From contig JABDCS010000002.1 of NCBI GenBank assembly GCA_013288005.1, positions 1-64,000 of the forward strand: a stretch of DNA of 64,000 nucleotides. The letters are read 5' to 3'. Below the pieces are notes generated by a model. The model was not told the DNA's origin, ran no database searches, and was given only the letters and a program-made list of their open reading frames with translations. This document shows positions 45,434-53,853 of the stretch, one piece after another; positions within the stretch are counted from its first letter, which is position 1; every line of letters begins with the position of its first letter. The position numbers and the translations under genes are program-made. The stretch comes from Chlamydiota bacterium. GTDB taxonomy: Bacteria; Chlamydiota; Chlamydiia; Chlamydiales; Rhabdochlamydiaceae.

Positions 45434-46248
45434 AGTGTCCTCGTGCATTTGTTAGTTAATATTCCAACTGTTGTTCAGAAGAAGAATAGATTTCTTCGAT
45501 AATCTCTTATTTTTATTTCTAGAAACGTTAAATTTACATACTTGAATTTCTAGCGTTTTAGTTTTGTTGCCTCATAAAAATGAAAGTCAAGTTTATAATC
45601 ACTTTAGCGTTTTACACAATTTCGGAGTTTAAAAGAAGAACTGTATTTCATGCAAGCGATTATGAATTTTATTAGAATTTACGTACTAATTGCTTTGAAG
45701 CTAGAGCTGATTTCACAAGAAAATTCGTCTATTTGATGGATTTTGATTTGAAGTAATTTTGAAATGTTAGCGGTTATTCTTAATTCTTGATTGGCGCAAA
45801 TATACCTAAAGCCAACTACAAAATTTACAATTTACCTGTCTAATAATTTTGATTCTTCCTTTAGTTGGCTGACAATTGTCGGATGGGAACAAATTTAAAC
45901 TTTTGAATTTCTTTTTTAAAAATTAAATTTCTAAATTCTATTTGTCAGATGCTTCGCCTACTTCTCTGCTCAAATTTTTGGGGAATCCTACAAGAACTTG
46001 TAAAATGGATAAAAAGATTGGCGTTAGGGAAGGATACTACTTAAATCAAATTTCCATCATTTTTCTACATTCAACTAATTTCTAAGGCAAATTGGTTATG
46101 AATATAAAATTTGAATCAAAATTGACGTGCCTCAGTAAAAAAAAATACGAAATCGATAAAAAATTTTTTTTAGACCCCATCTTTGAGAAAGACATAGGCA
46201 AAAGTAAGAGAATCTTATAAAATCTTCTCCATTAGGGCTGTAGGTAAT
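45434..46248. other. 815-bp non-coding gap before the mrp-ytg cluster
   Basis: AT-rich, with stops in all frames and no tRNA, rRNA or convincing ORF. It must hold the divergent promoters for the 45433 gene and the mrp-ytg cluster. A degenerate copy of the dispersed repeat family may lie at about 46095-46176. The long size is unusual beside the tight spacing elsewhere; a small RNA or decayed gene cannot be excluded. Confidence 0.5.
46095..46176. repeat. Possible degenerate copy of dispersed inverted-repeat element
   Basis: Read as reverse complement it starts GGGGTCTAAAAAAAATTTTT, then TCGATTTC, and later TTGATTCAAATT. This is the same order of blocks as the right arm of the 19198-19364 element. 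Many mismatches, so the call is weak. Confidence 0.35.
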
Positions 46249-47088
46249 ATGGATAATGAAACTACAAAAAATTTGCTTCACACCCGTTTTGTTCTTGGGG
46301 TTGTTGCAGGTAAGGGCGGAGTAGGGAAATCCACTGTTGCCGTCAACCTTGCAAGAGCAGCATCTAAACAAGGGTTTCGGGTTGGAATTATCGATGCCGA
46401 TATTTATGGTCCCTCGTTACGTCATATGTTACCTGAAGAAATACCGCCTAAAGAAAGCCCTTCATCTCCGGGTCATATTATTCCTGCTGTCTCGTCAGGG
46501 ATCAAAATGATTTCGATGGCTTTTTTTTGTGAGGGAGACACCTCGACGGCAGTAAGGGCTCCTTTTGCTAATGGTTTAATAGGGCAATTTCTTCATAAAG
46601 TAGAATGGGGTGAACTCGATCTTCTATTGATAGATTTCCCTCCTGGGACAGGAGATATTCACCTGACGATTGCTCAAGAAATTCGTTTGAATGGAATGGT
46701 CGTAGTTACTACACCGCAAGAGATTTCTTTATTGGATGTGCGCAAGGCGATTCACATGTGTGACAAAATGCAGCTTCCTATTTTGGGTGTGGTAGAAAAT
46801 ATGAGTTATTGGCAGGAGAGCCCAGATCGGGAGAAGATGTTTCTCTTTGGGGAAGGAGGCGGTCATCGATTGTGTGAAGAAACGGGTATTCCGTTTTTAG
46901 GTGAAATCCCCATCGAGCCTCGTTTAGCGCAAGCTGCCGATAGAGGGGACGATATATTTGCTTGTCATCCCTCTTGTAATGCTGCGCAAGTTTTAGACCA
47001 GGTAAGCCATAAGCTTCTTCAGCACCTGGCTTGGTTAGAACAGATGGAAGGACAATACCTAAAAAACTTTGAATTGGTCTGGCAATGA
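46249..47088 (+). CDS. mrp: Mrp/ApbC-like P-loop ATPase lacking the CPxC iron-sulfur motif
   Basis: 279 aa. Deviant Walker A GKGGVGKST (about 22-30), IIDADIYGPSL and DFPPGTGDIHLT place it in the Mrp/NBP35 family of Fe-S cluster carriers. The normal family has VVENMSxxxCPxCG; here the segment reads VVENMSYWQESPDREKMFLF, so the cluster-binding cysteine pair is absent. There is also no N-terminal MIP18-like domain. It overlaps the DUF971 gene by four bases, and the ytg metal transporter follows. Iron-sulfur or metal-related function is inferred from context; cluster binding by the usual site is not possible. Confidence 0.88.
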   Translation: MDNETTKNLLHTRFVLGVVAGKGGVGKSTVAVNLARAASKQGFRVGIIDADIYGPSLRHMLPEEIPPKESPSSPGHIIPAVSSGIKMISMAFFCEGDTSTAVRAPFANGLIGQFLHKVEWGELDLLLIDFPPGTGDIHLTIAQEIRLNGMVVVTTPQEISLLDVRKAIHMCDKMQLPILGVVENMSYWQESPDREKMFLFGEGGGHRLCEETGIPFLGEIPIEPRLAQAADRGDDIFACHPSCNAAQVLDQVSHKLLQHLAWLEQMEGQYLKNFELVWQ

Positions 47089-47396
47089 GCTTTGATCTGG
47101 CTATGTTAATTCGCAGTATCATCCAAAAAGATAAATCTACATTCACAATCGAATGGGGCGATGGAACAATATATGACTATAAATTGGCCGATCTTCAAAA
47201 AAATTGCCCGTGCATTCGTTGTGGTGATGCAAAAAGACCTTCTTTTGTTTCCTCTATAAACCCTGAGGTGCAAGCTGTCCGGATTTACAATGTGGGAAGA
47301 TACGCTATGTGCGTCGAATTTACTGATGGATGCTCTCGAGGTGTCTACACGTTTGCTATGTTAAAGGAATGGGGGAGATTGTCATGCGGATTCTGA
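47085..47396 (+). CDS. DUF971 domain protein
   Basis: 103 aa. Pattern of the DUF971/GBBH-like N-terminal domain: FTIEWGDGTIYDYKLADLQ, NCPCIRC and YAMCVEFTDGCSRGVYTFAM. This domain is often fused or adjacent to Mrp/ApbC proteins in other organisms. Here it starts on the ATGA overlap with the Mrp-like gene and overlaps the start of ytgA by 13 bp, so the genes are likely one transcript. Confidence 0.85.
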   Translation: MSFDLAMLIRSIIQKDKSTFTIEWGDGTIYDYKLADLQKNCPCIRCGDAKRPSFVSSINPEVQAVRIYNVGRYAMCVEFTDGCSRGVYTFAMLKEWGRLSCGF

Positions 47397-48394
47397 ATAA
47401 GATTTTACTGGGCTTGTGTGTTTTAGTGATAGGAGCGTGTTCGCAATCTTCTCTCCAATCTTCTGCTGAGAAAACGAAAGAAGGTTCATCAGCATGGATG
47501 CAAGAGAATGGTAAAATTAAAGTTCTCAGTACTGTCCGTATGATTGATGATGTGGTGGCAGAGATCGGAAAAGACCGCGTGGACCGGATGACATTAATCT
47601 ATGGAGAGATTGATCCTCATAGTTATGAGCTCGTTAAAGGTGATGATGAAAAAATGGATTTCGCCCAAGTAATTTTTTATAACGGACTTGGATTAGAGCA
47701 TGGAGCAAGCCTCTCCTATCGTATGCAAAAACACCCTAACGCTATTGCTGTAGCTGAAGCTGTTCGCCACAATTTTCCTGAGAAAATTCTTACGCATGGT
47801 GGACAAGTTGATCCTCACTTATGGATGGATATTTCTTTGTGGGTCAAGACTATCGATCCTATCGTGCAAGCATTGACAGATCTTTCTCCTAAAGATGGTG
47901 AGATGTTCCGTGCAAACGGAGAAAATCTCAAAGAACGGATGCTCGCGGTTCATAAAGAGATTGCAGCATCACTACAAGCCATTCCACAAGAGAAACGGTT
48001 TTTAGTAACAAGCCATGATTCTTTTCATTACTTCACCCGTGCTTATTTAAATGAAAATTCGGGACATGAAGAAGGCGACTGGAAGACACGCTACATCGCT
48101 CCTGAAGGACTTGCACCTGATGCCCAAATTAGTCCGGCTGATATCCAAGCTGTCCTGGCCTATTTAGTGGCGCATCGAGTGAACACTGTATTTTCTGAAT
48201 CGAATATCAGTCGTGACGCATTGCGCAAAATTGTGGAAGCTAGTACAGCAAAAGGGTGGCCTGTCCAGATAGCCTCGATGAATCTGCATAGTGATGCAAT
48301 GGGGGGAAAAGAGACAGAAGCAGGAACCTATTTAGGAATGATGCATCATAATATGCGGGTAATGGTAGAGGCATGGAAAAATCCAGAAAATTGA
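47384..48394 (+). CDS. ytgA: Metal ABC transporter substrate-binding lipoprotein YtgA
   Basis: 336-aa cluster A-I (TroA/ZnuA-like) binding protein for Fe/Mn/Zn. The signal sequence ends in lipobox VIGAC (Cys19). Metal-site His residues are in DPHSYELV (His79) and VDPHLWMD (His145), with a third acidic/His region in SESNISRD. GGGGGAG lies six bases before the ATG at 47384. First gene of the conserved chlamydial ytgABCD operon. Confidence 0.93.
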   Translation: MRILNKILLGLCVLVIGACSQSSLQSSAEKTKEGSSAWMQENGKIKVLSTVRMIDDVVAEIGKDRVDRMTLIYGEIDPHSYELVKGDDEKMDFAQVIFYNGLGLEHGASLSYRMQKHPNAIAVAEAVRHNFPEKILTHGGQVDPHLWMDISLWVKTIDPIVQALTDLSPKDGEMFRANGENLKERMLAVHKEIAASLQAIPQEKRFLVTSHDSFHYFTRAYLNENSGHEEGDWKTRYIAPEGLAPDAQISPADIQAVLAYLVAHRVNTVFSESNISRDALRKIVEASTAKGWPVQIASMNLHSDAMGGKETEAGTYLGMMHHNMRVMVEAWKNPEN

Positions 48395-48436
48395 TAAAAA
48401 ACTTATAAAACTCTCTCATGCAGGAGTAATTTCATT

Positions 48437-49219
48437 ATGACTAACCCGCAGCCGACGGTCATAGAAGTTAGCCATTTGACGGTCAATTATCAAAAGGCTC
48501 CTGTACTTTGGGATATTAATTTCCATATTCCCATCGGTGGTCATATGGCCGCAGTTGTCGGCCCCAACGGAGCTGGCAAAAGCACTCTTCTAAAAGTATT
48601 ATTAGGTCTTGTTCACCCCACTTCGGGTGTTGTACGTATTTTAGAAAATTCATTAAAGAATGTCCGCTGTAAGATCGCCTATATTCCTCAGAGGGGAGAG
48701 ATCGATTGGGATTTCCCAATTACCGTTGTCGATGTTGTTTTAATGGGATGCTATGGACGCCTTCCTTGGCTTTGTTGGCCACGAAAACATGACCGAGAGC
48801 GTGCAATGGAAATGCTACAAAAAGTAGGCATGCTTCCTTATGCACAGAGACAAATTTCGCAACTTTCTGGCGGACAACAGCAACGGGTTTTTTTAGCTCG
48901 TGCTCTCATGCAAGATGCTGAAATCTATTTTATGGATGAGCCTTTTGCAGGTATAGATGCTGTAACCGAGCAAGAAATTTTACTGCTACTTCAAGAGTTG
49001 CAAAAAGAAAAAAAGACTCTCATTATTGTGCATCATGACTTGGCAACTGTGGAACGATATTTTGATTGGGTAGTAGTCTTGAATACATGTTTAATTGCAT
49101 CAGGTCCTACTGCCTCGATATTTAATGCAGAAACAATTACGCGTGCTTATGGATCAAACTACGCTTTACTGAATGAAGCTGCACGTCTTAAGCTCTACCA
49201 GTCTGGATTACCCCAATGA
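48437..49219 (+). CDS. ytgB: Metal ABC transporter ATPase YtgB
   Basis: 260 aa. Walker A GPNGAGKST, ABC signature LSGGQQQRV, Walker B IYFMDEPFAGID, and the switch His in IIVHHD. Powers metal import through YtgC/YtgD. It overlaps ytgC by four bases. Confidence 0.95.
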   Translation: MTNPQPTVIEVSHLTVNYQKAPVLWDINFHIPIGGHMAAVVGPNGAGKSTLLKVLLGLVHPTSGVVRILENSLKNVRCKIAYIPQRGEIDWDFPITVVDVVLMGCYGRLPWLCWPRKHDRERAMEMLQKVGMLPYAQRQISQLSGGQQQRVFLARALMQDAEIYFMDEPFAGIDAVTEQEILLLLQELQKEKKTLIIVHHDLATVERYFDWVVVLNTCLIASGPTASIFNAETITRAYGSNYALLNEAARLKLYQSGLPQ

Positions 49220-50553
49220 CTATCGATTGGCTAGTGTATTTCACTGACCCCGTTTTGCGAGCTCCCACTATAGGCTGTATATTAATAGGGTTTGCCTCTT
49301 CGCTTGTGGGGATGCTTATGCTTTTGAAAAAGCAATCTCTTATTGGAGAGGTCCTTTCGCACACCGCTTTTCCTGGGATCATTCTTGGAGCTGCCTTAAC
49401 ATCCTTATTCACTGTTGGCGAATATTTTAATTTATTTGTTATGGCAAGTGCTGCTGTTGGCTGCATAGCGGGTAATTGGGCCGTCTCTTTTCTTAAAAAG
49501 AGAATGCGTATTAAAAGTGATGCTGCCCTCTGCTTCACGCTAGCCGTTTTTTTTGGATTGGGAGTTCTGTTCGCTAGCAAAATTCAATCGACACATGTTG
49601 TTCTCTACAAACAGGCCCTTCTTTTCTTGTATGGGCAAGTAGCCACAATGACCGATGCCATGCTCATCCTCTATACGTGTCTTGCAATCCTAACGGTCTC
49701 TATTATTGTTCTTCTTTACCACCCTATCCAAGCAGTTTTATTCGATAGGCAATTTGCTAATATTGTCGGTTTGAAAACGACATTTATCGATCTCGTGGTT
49801 TCTGGACTTTTAATCCTCGCTATTGTGATCGGCATGAGGAGTGTTGGGGTGGTTCTGATGGCGGGTATGCTGATTGCCCCAGCGATTGCAGCCCGCGCAT
49901 GGACAAACCGCCTGTGGTTATGCCTGCTTCTGGCTGCACTATTTGGAGTGTTTTCTTCCTATTTCGGTAATGTACTATCGGTAGAAGGCGCAAAAATCAT
50001 TGCGCTCCACTATCCTGGGTGGAAATTTTCTTTACCGACTGGCCCACTTATATTGCTATTCGCAGCGGCATTAGCGGTGATTTCTATTTTTCTTGCACCT
50101 TCAGGTATTTTAGCGCGTTACATGCGCATGGCGCGTTTTCGTAGAAGGATGGCAAAAGAGCATTTCCTTAAAGCGTTATGGAGAAAAGGAAAGAGATATT
50201 TCATCACTCGAAAAGAAATAAGAATGATTTGCGAGCATAATCAGTCCATGCACAGAGTAGTTTTGCATGACCTGATCCGTGCGGGACTTCTAACAAAAGA
50301 GGTTGGAGGGCTTTATTCTCTAAGCGACAAGGGATGGGCTCATGCCTGTCACATCGTTCGACTACATCGTTTGTGGGAAGTCTATCTTGTGAAATATTTA
50401 AGTCAGGGAGTCGATAGAGTTCACCGTAGCGCAGAAGAGCTCGAACATGTCATGTCGCCAGAACTTGAGAGAGAACTTGAAAAGCTTCTAGGTGATTTAG
50501 ATTACGATCCGCATCGACAACCTATCCCGACTAGAAGGGAGGCGACATGGTAG
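49216..50553 (+). CDS. ytgC: Metal ABC permease YtgC fused to DtxR-like repressor (YtgCR)
   Basis: 445 aa. Residues about 1-295 form a family-3 metal permease with about eight or nine TM helices. Residues about 310-445 are a DtxR/MntR-type iron-dependent regulator with a winged helix (TRKEIRMICEHNQSMHRVVL) and metal/dimerisation signature RLHRLWEVYLVKYL, then VHRSAEELEHVMS. In C. trachomatis the same fusion is cleaved to release YtgR, an iron-responsive repressor. The boundary ARYMRMARFRRRMAK is the likely processing region here. This indicates conserved iron autoregulation. Confidence 0.93.
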   Translation: MTIDWLVYFTDPVLRAPTIGCILIGFASSLVGMLMLLKKQSLIGEVLSHTAFPGIILGAALTSLFTVGEYFNLFVMASAAVGCIAGNWAVSFLKKRMRIKSDAALCFTLAVFFGLGVLFASKIQSTHVVLYKQALLFLYGQVATMTDAMLILYTCLAILTVSIIVLLYHPIQAVLFDRQFANIVGLKTTFIDLVVSGLLILAIVIGMRSVGVVLMAGMLIAPAIAARAWTNRLWLCLLLAALFGVFSSYFGNVLSVEGAKIIALHYPGWKFSLPTGPLILLFAAALAVISIFLAPSGILARYMRMARFRRRMAKEHFLKALWRKGKRYFITRKEIRMICEHNQSMHRVVLHDLIRAGLLTKEVGGLYSLSDKGWAHACHIVRLHRLWEVYLVKYLSQGVDRVHRSAEELEHVMSPELERELEKLLGDLDYDPHRQPIPTRREATW

Positions 50554-51527
50554 CGGCCCTTAATCCCTATTGGGGGAAAGATTTCAGTCAATTTTTTATT
50601 ACGTTTGTGCAACGTCTTTTCCTTATGATAAAGGGGCAAACACAAGAGCTGGCTACTGATGAAATTCAATTACTTGTGCTTCTAGCAGTAAGTGTTGGGT
50701 GCTGTCTAATTGGCAATTTTCTTGTTTTGCGAAAAATGGCCATGCTCGCGAATTCTCTCTCCCATACTATTCTTTTAGGGATTGTTGGAGCTCAGGCGTT
50801 TTGGTTATTTTTTTTAAGAGAGAATGCGAGTGAGACCTATGCACTTTCATTACCCCTACTGCTTTTAGCGTCATTAATTTCTGCACTTTTAACCGCCTGG
50901 CTTACTCGACTTGTTACTAAAAAAGCGCGCCTTGAGGAAGGGGCCGGGATTGGACTTGTTTTTACCGTGCTTTTTGCTCTTGGTCTTGTAAGCTTAACTC
51001 TTTTTACGCGGGATAGTCATATTGGTGTTGAAGTAGTAATGGGCAATATAGACGCTCTTCACCGAGATGACGTTGCGCTTACTTGGAGCGTAGCAGCTTT
51101 TGATTTCGTCGCCATTTTCTTGCTCTACCGTGTTTTAAAAATTACTTCATTTGATCTCGCCTTTGCCAGGACGATAGGTTTGCCTTATCAACTTGTCGAT
51201 GCCTTATTCATTCTTCTGACTGCGGCTACAGTTATCGCTTCCTTTCGCGCAGTTGGTGTACTTCTCGTACTCGCTTATTTAACAGGACCCGCTCTCACAG
51301 CGCAGTTAATATCGCATCGTCTTTCTGCGGTTTTGGGATACTCTATTATTTTCTCCTGTCTCTCTTCTTTTATAGCTGTCGCTCTGACACGTCATCTTTT
51401 AACAGTTTATCAAATGGCGCTTTCAACATCGGGTTTGGCTGTTGTTATCATTGCGCTTTTATTTATTGTGGTTAGTGGATCTATTCATATGGCCAAGCGT
51501 TTTGCGAAGAAAGGGGTTTATAATTAG
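50547..51527 (+). CDS. ytgD: Metal ABC transporter permease YtgD
   Basis: 326 aa, about nine TM helices. Family-3 features: FLVLRKMAMLANSLSHTILL and AVGVLLVLAYLTGPALTA. Second permease of the ytg system; it overlaps ytgC by seven bases. Confidence 0.93.
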   Translation: MVAALNPYWGKDFSQFFITFVQRLFLMIKGQTQELATDEIQLLVLLAVSVGCCLIGNFLVLRKMAMLANSLSHTILLGIVGAQAFWLFFLRENASETYALSLPLLLLASLISALLTAWLTRLVTKKARLEEGAGIGLVFTVLFALGLVSLTLFTRDSHIGVEVVMGNIDALHRDDVALTWSVAAFDFVAIFLLYRVLKITSFDLAFARTIGLPYQLVDALFILLTAATVIASFRAVGVLLVLAYLTGPALTAQLISHRLSAVLGYSIIFSCLSSFIAVALTRHLLTVYQMALSTSGLAVVIIALLFIVVSGSIHMAKRFAKKGVYN

Positions 51528-51861
51528 TTTTTTATCGATTACGCAAGTCAGTGAATAAACGGCGATTTGGTAGTAGGTATTGGTATATAGCGAAAACTTC
51601 TCTTGAGGTAGGATATAAGAATTTTTTCTGTAAAAAAAATATTCCTTCTCACCCTCATAACTGGAGACTTCTTTTACAAGATAATGTTTCCATGCTATTG
51701 TACTTCAAACGAATGAATTACTACTTATATTTATAGGAGTGACTTCATCATTTCTTCGGGAGATTTATCATTTAAGATGGGTTTTACCTTGGTCTGCCCT
51801 TCGCCCATTAGCATAAAATTCCTGAAATTTGAAAGTCGTCAACATTAATTAAGGATACATA
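51528..51861. other. Gap between ytgD and rseP
   Basis: 334 bp. Contains only a weak 61-codon GTG frame (51551-51736) with no family features. In C. trachomatis dxr lies between ytgD and the metalloprotease gene; no remnant of it is recognisable here. Confidence 0.5.
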
Positions 51862-53820
51862 ATGGAAAGCATCATCTACGTTATTCTTGCTTTAATCGGC
51901 TTAGGATTTCTGATTTTTATCCATGAACTCGGCCACTACTTCATGGCAAAAAGAGTAGGGATGAAAGTCGAGGCATTTTCCATAGGCTTTGGTAAGCCCC
52001 TCTATGTATGGGAACGAGATGGAGTCAAATGGCAACTTTGCTTACTCCCTTTTGGTGGTTATGTCAAAATTGCAGGAATGGAAAAAAAAGGCTCCTTGGA
52101 GCCCCATCAAATTCCTGATGGCTTCTTTGGTAAGAAACCCAAGGACCGCATAAAGGTCGCCCTAATGGGTCCTTTAGTGAATGTTGTTTTTGCTCTCATC
52201 ATGTTTAGTTTGATTTGGTTGACAGGGGGTCGGGACAAACCTTTTGCTGAATTTACACAGTTTATAGGTTGGGTTGATCCTACTTCTGAACCTTATGCTG
52301 AAGGTATTCGACCAGGTGATCAAGTCACAAAAGTTGATCATAAAGCTTTAGAAGGTTTCGGGGATCTGCTTTATGCGGCCGTTTTAAATGGCAATCCTCT
52401 GACGATTGAAGGTGCAAAAATTGATTATTTTTCTGGGGAAAAGAAGCCCTTTTCCGTCCAATTGGATGAAGGTAAAAAAGAGCTTTCGACCATGCAGCGT
52501 GTTGCAGAAGTCCAAGCGCTAGCTCCAGCTAATTTTCTTTTATATGATAAATTTCCGAATGGAGGCAATAACCCGCTCGAGCCCGGATTGCCGATGGCCA
52601 ATAGTGGAATTCAGTATGGCGATAGAATTGTCTGGATAGATGGGCAAATTGTCTTTTCTCTACAACAGCTAACTGCACTGATCAATCAGCCCCGCGTATT
52701 GCTGACCGTGCAGCGCGGAAATACAACCTTTCTCTCACGCGTACCGCGCCTTCGCACACGTGATTTGCAGATGACAGAGATTCAGAAAGCAGAACTAGAT
52801 GATTGGCGCACTGAAACAGGTTTAACCCCTAAAGTCTCAGAAATTTATTTCGTGCCTTATATTCTTACCCATGAGGGTATGGTTGAAAGCACTATTCCTT
52901 ATGTGGATGAATATTCTCAGCATTGTACAGCTTTTTTATCTGCACAAGGAAGATGCCCTTCAACGATTGAAAAGCCTCTACTGCCTGGAGATAAAATTCT
53001 CGCTGTTGACGGTCAAAGAGTCTCCGATGCCTATGACACTTTACGTTCATTACAAGAAAGGCACATACAAATCATTGTATCGCGCCAGCCTATACCAAAA
53101 AGTCTCTCGTGGAAAGTTGCGAATGGAACCTTTACAAGAGATATCGATTGGAATGCACTCCATGCAATGGTCGGGTCTATAGGGTCCGAACAACTTCTTC
53201 CCAGTAGTGGTGATCTGCACTTTTTGCGCCCTGTAACCCCTAAAGCTATTTATGAGTTCCCTCAGTCTGCAGGCAAATCTAAATGGATGAACGATCAAGA
53301 TGAGATGCGCGCACAAATTGAAAAAATTGAGGATCCCGATCAGCGTGAAGCTCGGATGAAATTATTTGAGCAACAGCAAAAAGTACTCCGTTTAGGCGTT
53401 ACCTTACAGGATTTACAGGTTCGTTATAATCCGCAACCCTTTGTGCTTTTTGGTGATGTTGTAGATCAAGTCGGACAAACTATGAAAGCACTTTTTACGG
53501 GTGTTCTCACTCCAAAAGCGATGCAAGGTCCTGTGGGAATTGTCCAAGTTATGCATTCTAGTTGGGATAAAGGTATTAAAGAAGCACTCTTTTGGATGGG
53601 TGTTATCAGCTTGAATTTAGGGATTTTTAACTTGCTCCCTTTACCTGTTCTAGATGGGGGTCACATCTGTTTTGCATTATGGGAATCTGTAACAAAAAAA
53701 CCCATTAAAGCACGTACAATGGAAAGAATGATTATTCCTTTCATTATACTGCTCGTCGCCTTGTTACTCTTTACGACCTACAACGATATTATGCGGCTGA
53801 TTAAAGGATTTTTCTTATAG
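51862..53820 (+). CDS. rseP: Site-2 intramembrane metalloprotease RseP
   Basis: 652 aa, the long chlamydial form. Zn site FIHELGHYF in TM1 (His21, Glu22, His25), and LPVLDGGHICF near the C-terminus supplying the Asp ligand. Between them is a long periplasmic insert of about 400 residues with PDZ-like segments (YAEGIRPGDQVTKVDHK; LLPGDKILAVDGQRV). It cleaves membrane-embedded regulators or signal-peptide remnants; in chlamydiae the substrate is not known. Confidence 0.94.
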   Translation: MESIIYVILALIGLGFLIFIHELGHYFMAKRVGMKVEAFSIGFGKPLYVWERDGVKWQLCLLPFGGYVKIAGMEKKGSLEPHQIPDGFFGKKPKDRIKVALMGPLVNVVFALIMFSLIWLTGGRDKPFAEFTQFIGWVDPTSEPYAEGIRPGDQVTKVDHKALEGFGDLLYAAVLNGNPLTIEGAKIDYFSGEKKPFSVQLDEGKKELSTMQRVAEVQALAPANFLLYDKFPNGGNNPLEPGLPMANSGIQYGDRIVWIDGQIVFSLQQLTALINQPRVLLTVQRGNTTFLSRVPRLRTRDLQMTEIQKAELDDWRTETGLTPKVSEIYFVPYILTHEGMVESTIPYVDEYSQHCTAFLSAQGRCPSTIEKPLLPGDKILAVDGQRVSDAYDTLRSLQERHIQIIVSRQPIPKSLSWKVANGTFTRDIDWNALHAMVGSIGSEQLLPSSGDLHFLRPVTPKAIYEFPQSAGKSKWMNDQDEMRAQIEKIEDPDQREARMKLFEQQQKVLRLGVTLQDLQVRYNPQPFVLFGDVVDQVGQTMKALFTGVLTPKAMQGPVGIVQVMHSSWDKGIKEALFWMGVISLNLGIFNLLPLPVLDGGHICFALWESVTKKPIKARTMERMIIPFIILLVALLLFTTYNDIMRLIKGFFL

Positions 53821-53853
53821 ACTGTCCCCAATTAAATTTGGGGAAGGTCTCTT

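Noticed and set aside
51551-51736. 61-codon frame between ytgD and rseP
   Set aside because: GTG start without ribosome site, low-complexity composition and no family resemblance.
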